Below, in pieces: positions 8,654 to 17,711 of a DNA stretch of 57,366 nt (its first letter is position 1; each line of letters begins with the position of its first letter). The notes under the pieces are model-generated. The model saw nothing but the letters and a program-made list of their open reading frames with translations. It was not told the origin of the DNA and searched no databases. This DNA comes from Alphaproteobacteria bacterium. Its GTDB lineage: Bacteria; Pseudomonadota; Alphaproteobacteria; Rhizobiales; Hyphomicrobiaceae. Made by a program: the position numbers and the translations under genes. The stretch is taken from NCBI GenBank assembly GCA_019137195.1, contig JAGVSR010000133.1, forward strand, positions 1-57,366, read 5' to 3'.

Positions 8654-9445
8654 ATGCTAATCGACCATCACTGCCACATCGACCGGCCGGAGTTCGCGAA
8701 CGATCTCGACGGTGTCGTCGCCCGCGCCCACGAGGCCGGTGTCGGCATCTTGGTCAACATCTCGACGCGCATCAGGAAGCTCGATCACCTGCTCGCCGTG
8801 GTCGAGCGCTACGACCGCGTCTACGGCACGATCGGCACGCACCCGCACCAGGCGCACGAGGAGCTCGACATCCCGGTCTCCGAGATCGTCAGGCTGTCCA
8901 GGCATCCGAAGATCGCCGGCATCGGTGAAGCGGGTCTCGACTACTTCTACAAACATTCGACGCCGGCGGCGCAGGCGGAGGGCTTTCGCAATCACATCGC
9001 GGCGGCGCGAGAGACGGGGCTGCCGCTCGAGATTCATACCCGTGACGCGGACGCCGATACGATCGCGATCCTCGAGGACGAGCACCGGAAGGGAGCGTTT
9101 CCCGCTATTCTGCATTGCTTTACTGGCGGGCGCGAGCTTGCGCTGCGGGCCGTCGATCTCGGGCTCTACGTGTCGTTCTCGGGTGTCGTCTCGTTCAAGA
9201 GGAACGAAGAGCTCAGAGGGATTGCCTGCGAGGTGCCGCTCGACCGCATTCTGGTCGAGACGGATGCGCCGTTCCTGGCGCCCGAACCCTATCGCGGCAA
9301 GGTCAACGAGCCGGCCTACATCGTGCATACCGCGGCGGCGCTGGCAAAGGCGCGCGGGATCACGGCCGACGAGATTGGGCGGGCGACCACAGAGAACTTT
9401 TTCCGCATCTACACCAAGGTGCCGCGGCCGGAGGGGGGCGCATGA
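8654..9445 (+). CDS. tatD: TatD family metal-dependent hydrolase
   Basis: TIM-barrel metal-dependent hydrolase; characterised members are DNases with 3'-5' exonuclease or D-aminoacyl-tRNA deacylase activity. 263 residues. Metal ligands: the N-terminal HHCHID (HxHxD type), GIGEAGLDY with the conserved Glu, LEIHTRDAD, ILHCFTGG with a His, and the C-terminal VETDAPFLAP with the conserved Asp. All parts of the family pattern are present, so it should be active. The stop overlaps the next start by four bases (ATGA), so the two genes are probably translationally coupled. Confidence 0.94.
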   Translation: MLIDHHCHIDRPEFANDLDGVVARAHEAGVGILVNISTRIRKLDHLLAVVERYDRVYGTIGTHPHQAHEELDIPVSEIVRLSRHPKIAGIGEAGLDYFYKHSTPAAQAEGFRNHIAAARETGLPLEIHTRDADADTIAILEDEHRKGAFPAILHCFTGGRELALRAVDLGLYVSFSGVVSFKRNEELRGIACEVPLDRILVETDAPFLAPEPYRGKVNEPAYIVHTAAALAKARGITADEIGRATTENFFRIYTKVPRPEGGA

Positions 9446-10245
9446 CCCTCCGTCTCACCATTCTCGGCTGCGGGTCGTCGGGGGGCGTGCCGCGCATCGG
9501 CAATCACTGGGGTGCGTGCGATCCGACGAATCCAAGGAACCGGCGCCGGCGCTGCGCGCTGCTCGTCGAGACGATCGGGAAGGGCGGGCGGACGGCGGTG
9601 CTGGTCGATACGCCGCCGGATCTGCGCGAGCAGCTTCTCGCCGTGCGCTGCGAGGCGCTCGACGCGGTGCTTTTTACCCACGATCACGCCGATCACACGC
9701 ACGGCATCGACGATCTTCGCGGCATTGCCTATTCGATGAAGCATCGCGTGCCATGCTGGTTCGATGCGGTAACACGGGCGAGCCTCGAGGAGCGCTTCGC
9801 CTACTGCTTCCGCACCCTGCCGGGCTCGGGCTATCCGCCGATCTTGACCGGAAACGACCTCGAGCCGGGTAAGCCAGTGGAGTTTCAGGGCGGCGGCGGG
9901 GCGCTGTCCGTCTTGCCGATCCTGCAGGAGCACGGCGACATCGCCTCACTCGGCTTCCGGTTCGGCAACGTCGCCTATTCGCCCGACATCTCGGGCCTTC
10001 CCGAGCAAAGCTTCAATCTTCTCGAAGGTCTTGACTTGTGGATCGTCGATGCTCTGAGGCTCGCCTCGCATCCGTCGCACTTCGGGCTCAAGGACGCATT
10101 GCACTGGATCGAGCGCTTCAGGCCGAAGCGCGCGATCCTGACCCACATGACGGCCGAGCTCGATTACGAGGTCATGCGCCGCGACCTGCCGCCCCACATC
10201 GAGCCGGCGTACGACGGGATGGTGGTGGAGCTTCCTTTCCCATGA
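9442..10245 (+). CDS. MBL-fold metal-dependent hydrolase (PhnP-like)
   Basis: 267-residue metallo-beta-lactamase-fold protein. The N-terminus (LTILGCGSSGGVPRIG) is typical of the PhnP/YcbX-like MBL group that hydrolyses cyclic phosphodiester bonds. The dinuclear metal site is seen as FTHDHADHTHGIDDLR (HxHxDH), a later ILTHMTAELDY and an Asp in YSPDISGLP. The start is the ATG overlapping the tatD stop by four bases. The pair with metG-tatD is conserved in alphaproteobacteria. The substrate is unknown; phosphodiesterase activity is an inference from the subfamily. Confidence 0.9.
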   Translation: MTLRLTILGCGSSGGVPRIGNHWGACDPTNPRNRRRRCALLVETIGKGGRTAVLVDTPPDLREQLLAVRCEALDAVLFTHDHADHTHGIDDLRGIAYSMKHRVPCWFDAVTRASLEERFAYCFRTLPGSGYPPILTGNDLEPGKPVEFQGGGGALSVLPILQEHGDIASLGFRFGNVAYSPDISGLPEQSFNLLEGLDLWIVDALRLASHPSHFGLKDALHWIERFRPKRAILTHMTAELDYEVMRRDLPPHIEPAYDGMVVELPFP

Positions 10246-10304
10246 TGGAATGGGGCTGGCACAGCGGGAGCCTGGCGTCGTGAGCCAACAACGAGGAGAG
10301 CGGC

Positions 10305-10772
10305 GTGGAAACGGAGGCGCTGATCGAGGGGGAGGAGTTCGACCGCAAGCGGGGTGCGCCCAGCGAGTGGAGCGGGGACACCATCTTCCGCTACTGCACA
10401 TTCCAGGATCTTGAGGCCGACCCGCCGTCGGTCGACGGGGCGATCCTTTGCTCGGCGCTCGCGAGGGTCGACCACTACCAGGTGCTGTTCAACGGCACGC
10501 TCGTCGTCAATACCACCTTCACCGATTGCGTGTTCCGCGGCGCGTCGTTCCGCGGGACGCGGTTCATCGGCTGCACCTTCGAGCGCTGCCGGTTCATACA
10601 CGACAATCAGTGCAGCGCCTGCACCTTCGACGATTGCCTCATCGTCGAGTGCCGGTTTCGAGACTGCTACTTCGAGCCAGTCACGCGTGCCGGGCAAGAG
10701 CCGCTGTTCAGCAAGACGCGGTTCTATGGCTGTCGCGAGACGGGTACGGCGGGTGTCGAGCGGCTCTGGTGA
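10305..10772 (+). CDS. Cysteine-rich pentapeptide-repeat-like protein, function unknown
   Basis: 155 residues from a GTG start. Residues about 65-125 show a five-residue periodicity with aromatic or hydrophobic centres: FTDCVFRGASFRGTRFIGC, then FERCRF, FDDC, CRFRDCYF. This fits a right-handed quadrilateral beta-helix of the pentapeptide-repeat type, unusually rich in Cys (ten in the protein). No signal peptide is visible, so it is predicted to be cytosolic. Such proteins range from gyrase-protecting DNA mimics to proteins of unknown role; nothing here decides. It is 59 bases after the MBL gene on the same strand and convergent with the SDR gene. Confidence 0.72.
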   Translation: METEALIEGEEFDRKRGAPSEWSGDTIFRYCTFQDLEADPPSVDGAILCSALARVDHYQVLFNGTLVVNTTFTDCVFRGASFRGTRFIGCTFERCRFIHDNQCSACTFDDCLIVECRFRDCYFEPVTRAGQEPLFSKTRFYGCRETGTAGVERLW

Positions 10773-10841
10773 GGGATCTTTCGACTTCGGGGTTCGCCCA
10801 GCCCCGGCGCCTCGCCTTCAAGGGGAAGGGAATAACGGCGG

Positions 10842-11699
10842 CTATTCTGAAGCCTTGGCCTTGCTCTTTCCCTTCGATGGCGGGGCGGGGCTCTGCTCGT
10901 CGAGGGCGGGCGCGGCGTCCGCCGAAACAGGCGCGGCGCTATCCGCGTGGGGCGCTGGCGCGGCCTTGTCTTGCGCTGTCCGCCAATCGTGGAAAATCAC
11001 GACCTCGCCGTTGGCGGACGTTGCGGGCAGGCATAGCTCGACCATGAGCGGCGCGACCGCCGCGGGCTCCGGCAGCGTCTCGGGATTCTCGCCCGGGAAG
11101 GCCTTGGCGCGCATGACGGTGCGCATCGGACCGGGGTTGACGATGTTGACGCGCACGGCCGTGTTGGCGCACTCGGCCGCATAGGTGCGGGCCAATGCTT
11201 CGAGCGCGGCCTTGGTGACCGAGTACGGGCCCCAGTAGGCACGGCAGGAGCTGACGGCGCCGGAGGAGACGAACACGGCGCGGCCGGCCTCAGCGTTCTT
11301 CAGCAGAGGGTCGAGGGTGCGGATGAGCCGCCAGTTGGCGGAAAGGTTGACGTCGAGCACGAGCTGCCACTGATCGGCGGTGACGTGCGGGAGCGGCGCG
11401 AGCGGTCCCAGCAATCCGGCGTTGCCGACGAGAATGTCGAGCTTGCCCCAGCGTTGGTAGATGGTCGGTCCGAGGTGGTCGATCTGGTCGCCGTTCCTCA
11501 AGTCGAGACGCAGGATGGTGGCGGTTCCGCCGACCTTCCGGATCTCGTCATCGAGCTCCTCAAGGGCGCCCTGGCTCCTCGCCGTTACGATGACGTGCGC
11601 GCCGTCGCGGGCGAGCGCGAGTGCGGTCGCCCGGCCCAATCCACGCGAGGCACCGGTCACCAGCGCCAGCTTGCCCTTGAGGCGTTTATCCAATGCCAT
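10842..11699 (-). CDS. Short-chain dehydrogenase/reductase
   Basis: NAD(P)-dependent oxidoreductase of the classical SDR family, 285 residues. Rossmann motif TGASRGLGRA (residues 15-24), NAG motif in ILVGNAGLLG, catalytic Ser in VFVSSGAVSS and YSVTK with the active Tyr and Lys. The substrate specificity cannot be read. The last 45 residues form an Ala/Pro/Ser-rich tail ending in a Lys-rich stretch (SKGKSKAKASE), which SDRs normally lack. It lies downstream of purF on the same strand, an association seen across Hyphomicrobiales, though 337 bases separate them. Confidence 0.92.
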   Translation of the reverse strand: MALDKRLKGKLALVTGASRGLGRATALALARDGAHVIVTARSQGALEELDDEIRKVGGTATILRLDLRNGDQIDHLGPTIYQRWGKLDILVGNAGLLGPLAPLPHVTADQWQLVLDVNLSANWRLIRTLDPLLKNAEAGRAVFVSSGAVSSCRAYWGPYSVTKAALEALARTYAAECANTAVRVNIVNPGPMRTVMRAKAFPGENPETLPEPAAVAPLMVELCLPATSANGEVVIFHDWRTAQDKAAPAPHADSAAPVSADAAPALDEQSPAPPSKGKSKAKASE

Positions 11700-12036
11700 C
11701 GTTGGTCCTGCTGTTGCGGGCTCGTGCCCGGCTTTTCTCGAGGCGATGAGCTAACGCGGCTCGCGGCTGGAGAGCAAGGGTGCGCTAACCGGTTTGGTTT
11801 CCACCCCGGCGCACGGTGTCTGGCATGGCGGGCCAAGTGCGCCCGCTTGTACGATGGCTGAGGTCCGTCAGGTCCTCGTTCTGTCCGGCCAAATCCCGAC
11901 TCAGTGGAGCTGATGACGGCCGGCCGGCCGGTATGCTCCCTGGCTTAGGCGCGGCCGCCCCGCCGACTGCGCGCGGATGCCAAGTTCTGCACGTCACGAC
12001 TTGCTCAGCCCGGCCGTCGGCGGAGCGATCACTGTG
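11700..12036. other. Spacer between purF and the SDR gene, no gene seen
   Basis: 337 bases after the purF stop and before the SDR start (both minus strand). The open frames lack family features. It presumably holds a terminator for purF or a promoter for the SDR gene; neither could be defined. Confidence 0.4.
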
Positions 12037-13539
12037 TCAGGCGAGCAGCGAGAGCTGCTTCGGGCTGCCGCCATTCTGGTCGGTGAGCTCGGTCGGGTAC
12101 TCGCCGGTGAAGCAGTGGTCGGTGAACTGGGGCGACAGGTCGTCCCGGCCGTTGTATCCCACGGCCCGATAAATGCCGTCGACCGACAGGAAGGCAAGGC
12201 TCGTTGCGCCCATGAACTCGCGCATCTCCTCGAGCGTGTGGTTGGCGGCCAAGAGCTGCGTGCGGGTTGGCGTGTCGATGCCGTAGTAGTCGGAATGCGT
12301 GATCGGCGGCGAGGAGATGCGCATGTGTACCTCGCGGGCTCCGGCGTCGTACATCAACTGCACGATCTTCATCGACGTGGTGCCGCGGACCACGCTGTCG
12401 TCGATCAGGACGATGCGCTTGCCCTTGATGAGGCCGGCGTTGGCCGAGTGCTTGAGCTTGACGCCGAAGGCACGGATGCGCTGCTCCGGCTCGATGAAGG
12501 TGCGCCCGACGTAGTGGTTCCTGATGATGCCGAGCTCGAACGGCGTTCCCGACTGCTGTGCGTAGCCGATGGCGGCGGGGACGCCGGAATCGGGAATTGG
12601 TACGACGAGGTCGACCTCGGCCGGGCTCTCCTTGGCAAGCTGCACGCCCATCTGCTTCCTGACATCGTAAACGGAGCGGCCGCCGATGATGGAATCGGGG
12701 CGGGCGAAGTAGATGTACTCGAAGATGCAGGGGCGCGCCGGCCGCTTGGGGAAGGGCCGATGGCTCTCGATACCGTCCTGCGTGATGACGACGACCTCGC
12801 CGTTCTCGATCTCGCGCTCGAACTTGGCGCCGACGATGTCGAGGGCACAGGTCTCGGACGCGAGGATATAGGACGAGCCGAGGCGGCCGAGGACGAGCGG
12901 GCGGATGCCGACGGGATCGCGGGCGGCGATCATCATGTCGTTGGTGATGGCGACGAGGGCGTAGGCGCCCTCGATCTGGCGGATGGCCTCGATGAAGCGC
13001 TCGACGATGCGCCGCTTCTGCGAGCGCGAAACGAGGTGCAGGATGACCTCGGTGTCGGAGGTGGAGGGGAAGATGGCTCCGGAGGAGATGAGTTCCTGGC
13101 GCAGCGTCAGGGCATTGGTGAGATTGCCGTTGTGAGCGACGGCGAAGCCGCCGGTGTCGATGTCGGCGTAGAGCGGCTGCACGTTCTTGATATGCGGCTC
13201 GCCGGTCGTCGAATAGCGGTTGTGGCCGACGGCGACGTGACCTTTGAGCTTCTGGATGACCTCGGCGCGGTTGAAGTAGTCGCCGACGAGGCCGAGGTGA
13301 CGCTGCGAGTGGAAGCGCTGCACCTCGCGGCCGTTCTCTACATCCCTCTCGTAGGTGACGATGCCGGCGCCTTCCTGGCCACGGTGCTGGAGGGCATGAA
13401 GGCCCAGGGCGGTGAGAGCCGCAGCCTCGGAGTGTCCGAAAATGCCGAACACACCGCATTCCTCGCGGAGCCTGTCGTCACCGTATCGAGATAGCTCCGG
13501 GTTCCAATCTCGAGCACCGCGTTGCCTGGTCTCTGTCAT
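12037..13539 (-). CDS. purF: Amidophosphoribosyltransferase
   Basis: First committed step of purine synthesis: PRPP plus glutamine gives 5-phosphoribosylamine. 500 residues. The N-terminal Ntn-hydrolase glutaminase domain begins at the Cys in EECGVFGIFGH after a short propeptide that should be removed. The C-terminal phosphoribosyltransferase domain has the PRPP loop VLIDDSVVRGTTS. Alphaproteobacterial and Gram-positive type PurF enzymes often carry an Fe-S cluster; the ligands could not be assigned with confidence. Part of the alr-radA-cvpA-purF-SDR block, with cvpA upstream as in E. coli. Confidence 0.97.
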   Translation of the reverse strand: MTETRQRGARDWNPELSRYGDDRLREECGVFGIFGHSEAAALTALGLHALQHRGQEGAGIVTYERDVENGREVQRFHSQRHLGLVGDYFNRAEVIQKLKGHVAVGHNRYSTTGEPHIKNVQPLYADIDTGGFAVAHNGNLTNALTLRQELISSGAIFPSTSDTEVILHLVSRSQKRRIVERFIEAIRQIEGAYALVAITNDMMIAARDPVGIRPLVLGRLGSSYILASETCALDIVGAKFEREIENGEVVVITQDGIESHRPFPKRPARPCIFEYIYFARPDSIIGGRSVYDVRKQMGVQLAKESPAEVDLVVPIPDSGVPAAIGYAQQSGTPFELGIIRNHYVGRTFIEPEQRIRAFGVKLKHSANAGLIKGKRIVLIDDSVVRGTTSMKIVQLMYDAGAREVHMRISSPPITHSDYYGIDTPTRTQLLAANHTLEEMREFMGATSLAFLSVDGIYRAVGYNGRDDLSPQFTDHCFTGEYPTELTDQNGGSPKQLSLLA

Positions 13540-13623
13540 GGCCGCCTCCCGCCGCTCGCCCGCCGCTTACGGGCCGGCCTTCGCCGCGAGCGTCCCATAG
13601 ACGGGGTGCTCCCGGCGATAAAG

Positions 13624-13658
13624 CCGTGTGACGGAATAATGATAATTCCGTGTAACGG
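13624..13658. promoter_or_regulatory. Candidate operator upstream of purF
   Basis: Two direct repeats, CCGTGTGACGG (13624-13634) and CCGTGTAACGG (13648-13658), differ at one base and start 24 bases apart. Between them is an inverted repeat, ACGGAAT (13631-13637) and ATTCCGT (13645-13651). The set is 85-120 bases upstream of the purF start in an otherwise plain spacer. It could be a regulator site for purF; no regulator is known from this reading. Confidence 0.35.
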
Positions 13659-13793
13659 GAAGTGCCAACAAGAACAGCGGATCAGCGACCAAATAACCTT
13701 GTGGTCGAGCAGCCTCCGAGGCTTGACCTATGCCAACGGGAGACATGTGCGGCCGCGAGTCTTATTCGGGTCGGCTCGCGGGTCGGGCCCGCT

Positions 13794-14378
13794 CTACTGG
13801 GCCGGCTCGACGGGAGAGGTCGTCTTCTCACCCAACAGCGACGACGGATAGTGCTCGAGCAGGACCGAGGCAATCGATTGTCCGGTCGAGGTGATGTACG
13901 GCAGCGAGAGCGAGTTCGTGACCCATTCCGGCGCCTTGGGCGGGGCGCCCGCCTCCTTCTTCATGTAGTGGCCGCCGAAAACCAGGAAGTCGCCCAGCAT
14001 GAACACGATGACGATCAGGATGAAGCCACGCAACGCGCCGAAAACGAAGCCGAGAATGCGGTCGATCATGCCAACGCGGCTGTCGAGCACGGCGTCGGAA
14101 ATGCGCGAGGTGATGAGATGCACCACGATGAGCACGATGAGGAAGATGACCGAGCCGATGGCGATCTGAGCGACCGGCACAGGAGCGCCCATCTGGGTGG
14201 CCGCGTCCTCGGCGACCTGCTTGTACGACAGGACGAACCAGAAGGTGACGGCGGCGGCGGTCAGCCACGACACGATCGAAAGCAGCTCGCGGGTCAAGCC
14301 GCGGTACATGGCCAGCAATCCCGAAATGAAGGCTACGGCGAGCAGCGCGGCATCGAGATAGGTCAAGGGACCGATCAT
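13794..14378 (-). CDS. cvpA: CvpA family membrane protein
   Basis: 194 residues from the ATG at 14378, which starts at the family's usual N-terminus (MIGPLTYLDAALLAVAFISG); the frame extends further upstream but without family features. Four hydrophobic segments are visible: about residues 7-22, 28-47 (LLSIVSWLTAAAVTFWFVLS), 65-85 (VAQIAIGSVIFLIVLIVVHL) and 105-125 (FVFGALRGFILIVIVFMLGDFL). CvpA is an inner-membrane protein named for colicin V production and linked to envelope stress tolerance; its molecular role is not settled. Placed before purF as in many proteobacteria. Confidence 0.9.
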   Translation of the reverse strand: MIGPLTYLDAALLAVAFISGLLAMYRGLTRELLSIVSWLTAAAVTFWFVLSYKQVAEDAATQMGAPVPVAQIAIGSVIFLIVLIVVHLITSRISDAVLDSRVGMIDRILGFVFGALRGFILIVIVFMLGDFLVFGGHYMKKEAGAPPKAPEWVTNSLSLPYITSTGQSIASVLLEHYPSSLLGEKTTSPVEPAQ

Positions 14379-14457
14379 GCGTGATAACTCCCTAGGGGCC
14401 GTTTGCGGTCGGGTGCCTGCCTCATCACTATGCAATCCGACTGTGGCGGCAGGTGGT

Positions 14458-15834
14458 TCAGTCGCATGCGGCGAGCGTGCCCGCAAGCTCCTTGAGGTGG
14501 CTTATCCGCTGTAGATCCAGGCTTTTGCCGTCGCCGGCGATCTCGCCAGCGGCCGGTATAACGGCTTGATTGAAGCCAAGTTTTTTAGCTTCCTTCAGTC
14601 TGAGCCCGGTGTGACTCGTAGCGCGCACGGCGCCCGAGAGGGACACCTCGCCGAAATAGACGGCCCCCGAAGGCAACGTGACGTTGACGAGCGCCGAAAC
14701 GAGGGCTGCTGCTGCTGCGAGGTCGGCGGCCGGCTCGACGATCTTCAGGCCGCCGGCAACGTTGAGGTAGACGTCGTGCTGGCCAAACGAGATGCCGCAG
14801 CGGGCCTCGAGCACGGCTATCAGCATAGAGAGGCGGTTGCCGTCCCAGCCGACGACGGCGCGACGCGGAACGCCAAACGAGGTCGGCGCGACGAGGGCCT
14901 GGATCTCGACCAGGATCGGGCGGGTGCCTTCCATGCCGGCGAATACCGCGGCGCCGGGCGCGAGACTCCCGCGGTCGCCGAGGAACAGCTCGGACGGGTT
15001 CGCGACCTCGCGCAAGCCCTCGGCGGCCATCTCGAACACACCGATCTCGTCGGTGGCACCGAAGCGGTTCTTGGTGGCGCGCAGTATGCGGAAGGTGTGG
15101 CCGCGGTCGCCCTCGAACGAGAGCACGGCGTCGACCATGTGCTCGATGACCTTGGGTCCGGCGATCTGGCCGTCTTTAGTGACGTGGCCGACGAGGAGGA
15201 GCGCGGCGCCCTTGGTCTTGGCGAAGCGGATCAGCGACTGGGTGGCAGCGCGCACCTGGGAAACGGTTCCCGGGGCAGCGTCGAGGGCATCGGACCACAG
15301 CGTCTGGACCGAATCGACGACGACGAGGTCGGCGTGCTGCTCCTCGTCCAAGGTCGCCATGATGCTGGAGAGGTTGGTCTCGGCGGCGAGTGCGACCGGA
15401 GCATCGGCCAGGCCGAGTCGCTCGGCGCGAAGCCTCACCTGCGCGGCGGCCTCCTCGCCCGAGAAGTAGACGGTGCGCCGGCCGGAGCGGGCGAGACTCG
15501 CGGCCACCTGCAGCAGGAGGGTCGACTTGCCGATTCCGGGCTCGCCGGCGACCAGCATAGCGGAGCCGGGTACGATCCCGCCACCCGTCACGCGGTCGAG
15601 CTCGGTCATCCCGGTGACGATGCGGGCAGCCTCCGCGGCGCCGCCGGCCAGGCTTTCGAGCCTGACGGCGCGGCCCCTCGCGCCGCGCACGAGGCCCGAG
15701 CCCGGTGGCGGGCCGGCGTCGGTCTCCTCGGCAAGCGTGTTCCACTCGCCGCACGAGACGCATTTGCCGGTCCACTTCGAGGCGACGGCGCCACAGGCCT
15801 GGCAGACGTAGGTGAGCTTCGATGGCTTGGCCAT
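14458..15834 (-). CDS. radA: DNA repair protein RadA
   Basis: RecA-like ATPase that extends and resolves recombination intermediates. 458 residues. N-terminal C4 zinc finger (CQACG...CVSCGEW, residues 10-31), Walker A GEPGIGKST, the RadA-specific KNRFG motif (ATKNRFGATDE), and a C-terminal Lon-protease-like domain (YLNVAGGLKIVEPAADLAAA and later) that binds DNA and forms the hexamer. Length and architecture are canonical. The cvpA start lies 79 bases beyond the radA stop. Confidence 0.97.
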   Translation of the reverse strand: MAKPSKLTYVCQACGAVASKWTGKCVSCGEWNTLAEETDAGPPPGSGLVRGARGRAVRLESLAGGAAEAARIVTGMTELDRVTGGGIVPGSAMLVAGEPGIGKSTLLLQVAASLARSGRRTVYFSGEEAAAQVRLRAERLGLADAPVALAAETNLSSIMATLDEEQHADLVVVDSVQTLWSDALDAAPGTVSQVRAATQSLIRFAKTKGAALLLVGHVTKDGQIAGPKVIEHMVDAVLSFEGDRGHTFRILRATKNRFGATDEIGVFEMAAEGLREVANPSELFLGDRGSLAPGAAVFAGMEGTRPILVEIQALVAPTSFGVPRRAVVGWDGNRLSMLIAVLEARCGISFGQHDVYLNVAGGLKIVEPAADLAAAAALVSALVNVTLPSGAVYFGEVSLSGAVRATSHTGLRLKEAKKLGFNQAVIPAAGEIAGDGKSLDLQRISHLKELAGTLAACD

Positions 15835-15882
15835 GGTGCCTGCTAGCCCCGTTCCCGTCGTGAGGGCAAGGCACAGCGTCTG

Positions 15883-17004
15883 CTAATCCCCGACATAACG
15901 GCGCTCGAATCGCCGGCCGAGCCGTGTCAGTACCTCGTAGCCGATAGTACCGGCGCGCTGGCCGACGGCCTCCAGCGTGAGGCCGGGGCCGACGAGGGTG
16001 GCGAGGTCGCCGCGGCGGACGCCGCCCGGGACGTCGCTGACGTCGACCGTAATGAGATCCATCGAGACGCGTCCGACGACGGGAGCAAGGCGCCCGCCCA
16101 AGCTCACCAAGCCACCTTCGCGGCCCGCCGGGGCGCTGGCGCCGCGGGCGAAGCCGTCGGCGTAGCCGGCTGCGATGACGGCAATGCGTGACGGGCGGCT
16201 CGCCGTCCAGGTGGCCGAATAGCCGACCGTCTCGCCGGGGGCTACGTCGCGCACCTGGAGCACGCGGGCCTCGACCGAGACCACGGGTGCCACCGGGGCC
16301 GGGCCGCCGCGGAAGGCCTGTCCGCCATACAAGGCGTAGCCGGGGCGGACGAGGTCGTAATGGAAGCGCGGCCCGAGCATCAGTCCGTCCGAGGCGGCAA
16401 GGCTCGCGCGTGCGCGGGGCAGCACGGCGCGGAGCGCCTCGAAGGCTTGCCGCTGCTCCTCGTTTTTCGGATCGGAGGGGTCGTCAGCGGAGGCGAGGTG
16501 GCTCATGACGAGCCCCAGGTCGAGCGCAGAGAGCGTCCTGGTGTCGGCGAGGAGCATCTCGACCTCGCGGGCTGAGAGGCCGAGACGGTTGAGGCCGGTT
16601 GCGAGATTGAGGGCGGCGGGGAGCGTCCGGCCGAGGGAGCGGGCGTGGGCGGCCCAATCTCGGGCCTCGTCGAGGCTGGCGAGGACCGGTGTGGCTGCGA
16701 GCTCGCTGAGGGCTGTTGCGGCACCAGGGAACAGGCCATCGAGGACGAAGATCGAGGCCGCAGGGGCGAGCGCGCGGACCTCGCGGGCCTCACCTGGCGT
16801 GGCGACGAAGAAGGTCCGGCAGCCCGCGGTGGCGAGGACCGGGACGACGCGCGAGGCACCGAGCCCGTAGGCGTCCGCCTTGACGACCGCACTGCACTCG
16901 GCCGTCGCGACGAGGCGGGCCAGCGCCTGCCAATTGGCGGCGATCTGGCCGAGATCGACGGTGATTAGGCCGGTCTCAAAGCTGGCAAGGTGCTCTTCGC
17001 TCAT
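15883..17004 (-). CDS. alr: Alanine racemase
   Basis: PLP enzyme interconverting L- and D-alanine for peptidoglycan, 373 residues. The PLP lysine is in VVKADAYGLGA (about residue 42). The second catalytic base, Tyr, is in ETVGYSATWTA. The N-terminal TIM barrel and C-terminal beta domain are both complete, and SMDLITVDVSDVP contributes substrate contacts from the partner subunit. Upstream of radA by 48 bases on the same strand; alr next to radA is usual in this order. Confidence 0.96.
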   Translation of the reverse strand: MSEEHLASFETGLITVDLGQIAANWQALARLVATAECSAVVKADAYGLGASRVVPVLATAGCRTFFVATPGEAREVRALAPAASIFVLDGLFPGAATALSELAATPVLASLDEARDWAAHARSLGRTLPAALNLATGLNRLGLSAREVEMLLADTRTLSALDLGLVMSHLASADDPSDPKNEEQRQAFEALRAVLPRARASLAASDGLMLGPRFHYDLVRPGYALYGGQAFRGGPAPVAPVVSVEARVLQVRDVAPGETVGYSATWTASRPSRIAVIAAGYADGFARGASAPAGREGGLVSLGGRLAPVVGRVSMDLITVDVSDVPGGVRRGDLATLVGPGLTLEAVGQRAGTIGYEVLTRLGRRFERRYVGD

Positions 17005-17102
17005 GGGGCACGCTATGGCACAGGTCTGCAGCCCGCCGCCAGACGGTGCCCCCGTGGTCCATAGCCTCGGGGGCCGTCGAACTGCCTCTTGATAGCAGCA
17101 GC

Positions 17103-17573
17103 ATGACGGTCTCTAGTGGTCCAATGCCGACGAACATCCTGAGACGGCGCGGCGCCGAGCGGCCGAACGAGGTCGGGGGCCCGGACTCGTCCGAGGTCGC
17201 CGGGAGGCGGATCGTCGTCGAGGTAGGCCGCGTCACTATCCGGGCCGAGCTCCTCGGCACGGCAACAGCGGCACGCCTGTTGGCCGCGTTGCCGCTCTAC
17301 TCCACCGCCGAGACCTGGGGCGGTGTCGTCAGGTTCGAGGTGCCGGTCGAGACCGGCCGTGAGCGCGGCGCACGCGTGCTCGTCCAGGCGGGCGACATCG
17401 CGTTCGAGGTCGAGGACGACCGAGTCGTCATCGCCTATGCTCCAACACCGATTTCGCGGCCGGGTGAGATCCGGCTCGGGGCGCCTGCGAACGTCTGGGC
17501 CCGGGCGCTCGACGACGTCACCCTCTTGAACCGTGTCGCCCCCGGTGAGAAAGTCAGTATCAAGGCCGTCTGA
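17103..17573 (+). CDS. Cyclophilin-like fold protein (TM1367/DUF3830 type), copy 1
   Basis: About 156 residues, of which the last 120 form a domain (RRIVVEVGRVTIRAELL ... ETWGGVVRFEVPV ... VQAGDIAFEVEDDRVVIAY, GPTP-like APTPISRPGEIRL, then RALDDVTLLNRVAPGEKV) typical of the small cyclophilin-like TM1367 family. Some members are annotated with DUF3830. Prolyl isomerase activity has not been shown for this family as far as I know. The start is uncertain: ATG at 17103 or 17124, both before the domain, with a 35-55 residue unstructured lead. It is followed by a paralogue and divergent from alr. Confidence 0.75.
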   Translation: MTVSSGPMPTNILRRRGAERPNEVGGPDSSEVAGRRIVVEVGRVTIRAELLGTATAARLLAALPLYSTAETWGGVVRFEVPVETGRERGARVLVQAGDIAFEVEDDRVVIAYAPTPISRPGEIRLGAPANVWARALDDVTLLNRVAPGEKVSIKAV

Positions 17574-17711
17574 AGCGGCCGAGCCCGCGGCTCGCGGGCA
17601 AGGGGAGGGGAAACCTGGGTGTCGTGCCGCGCGCGAGAAGCGCGGCGGGTGGTGCGCCTTCGTCCGGGACGTAGGAGCGCTCCAGCACGCAGGGTTGAGT
17701 GGGGCTCAGGC

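Noticed and set aside
11977-13494. 505-codon plus-strand frame opposite purF
   Set aside because: purF has full catalytic motifs. The opposite frame is Asp/Val/Leu-rich from reversed codons and shows no family features.
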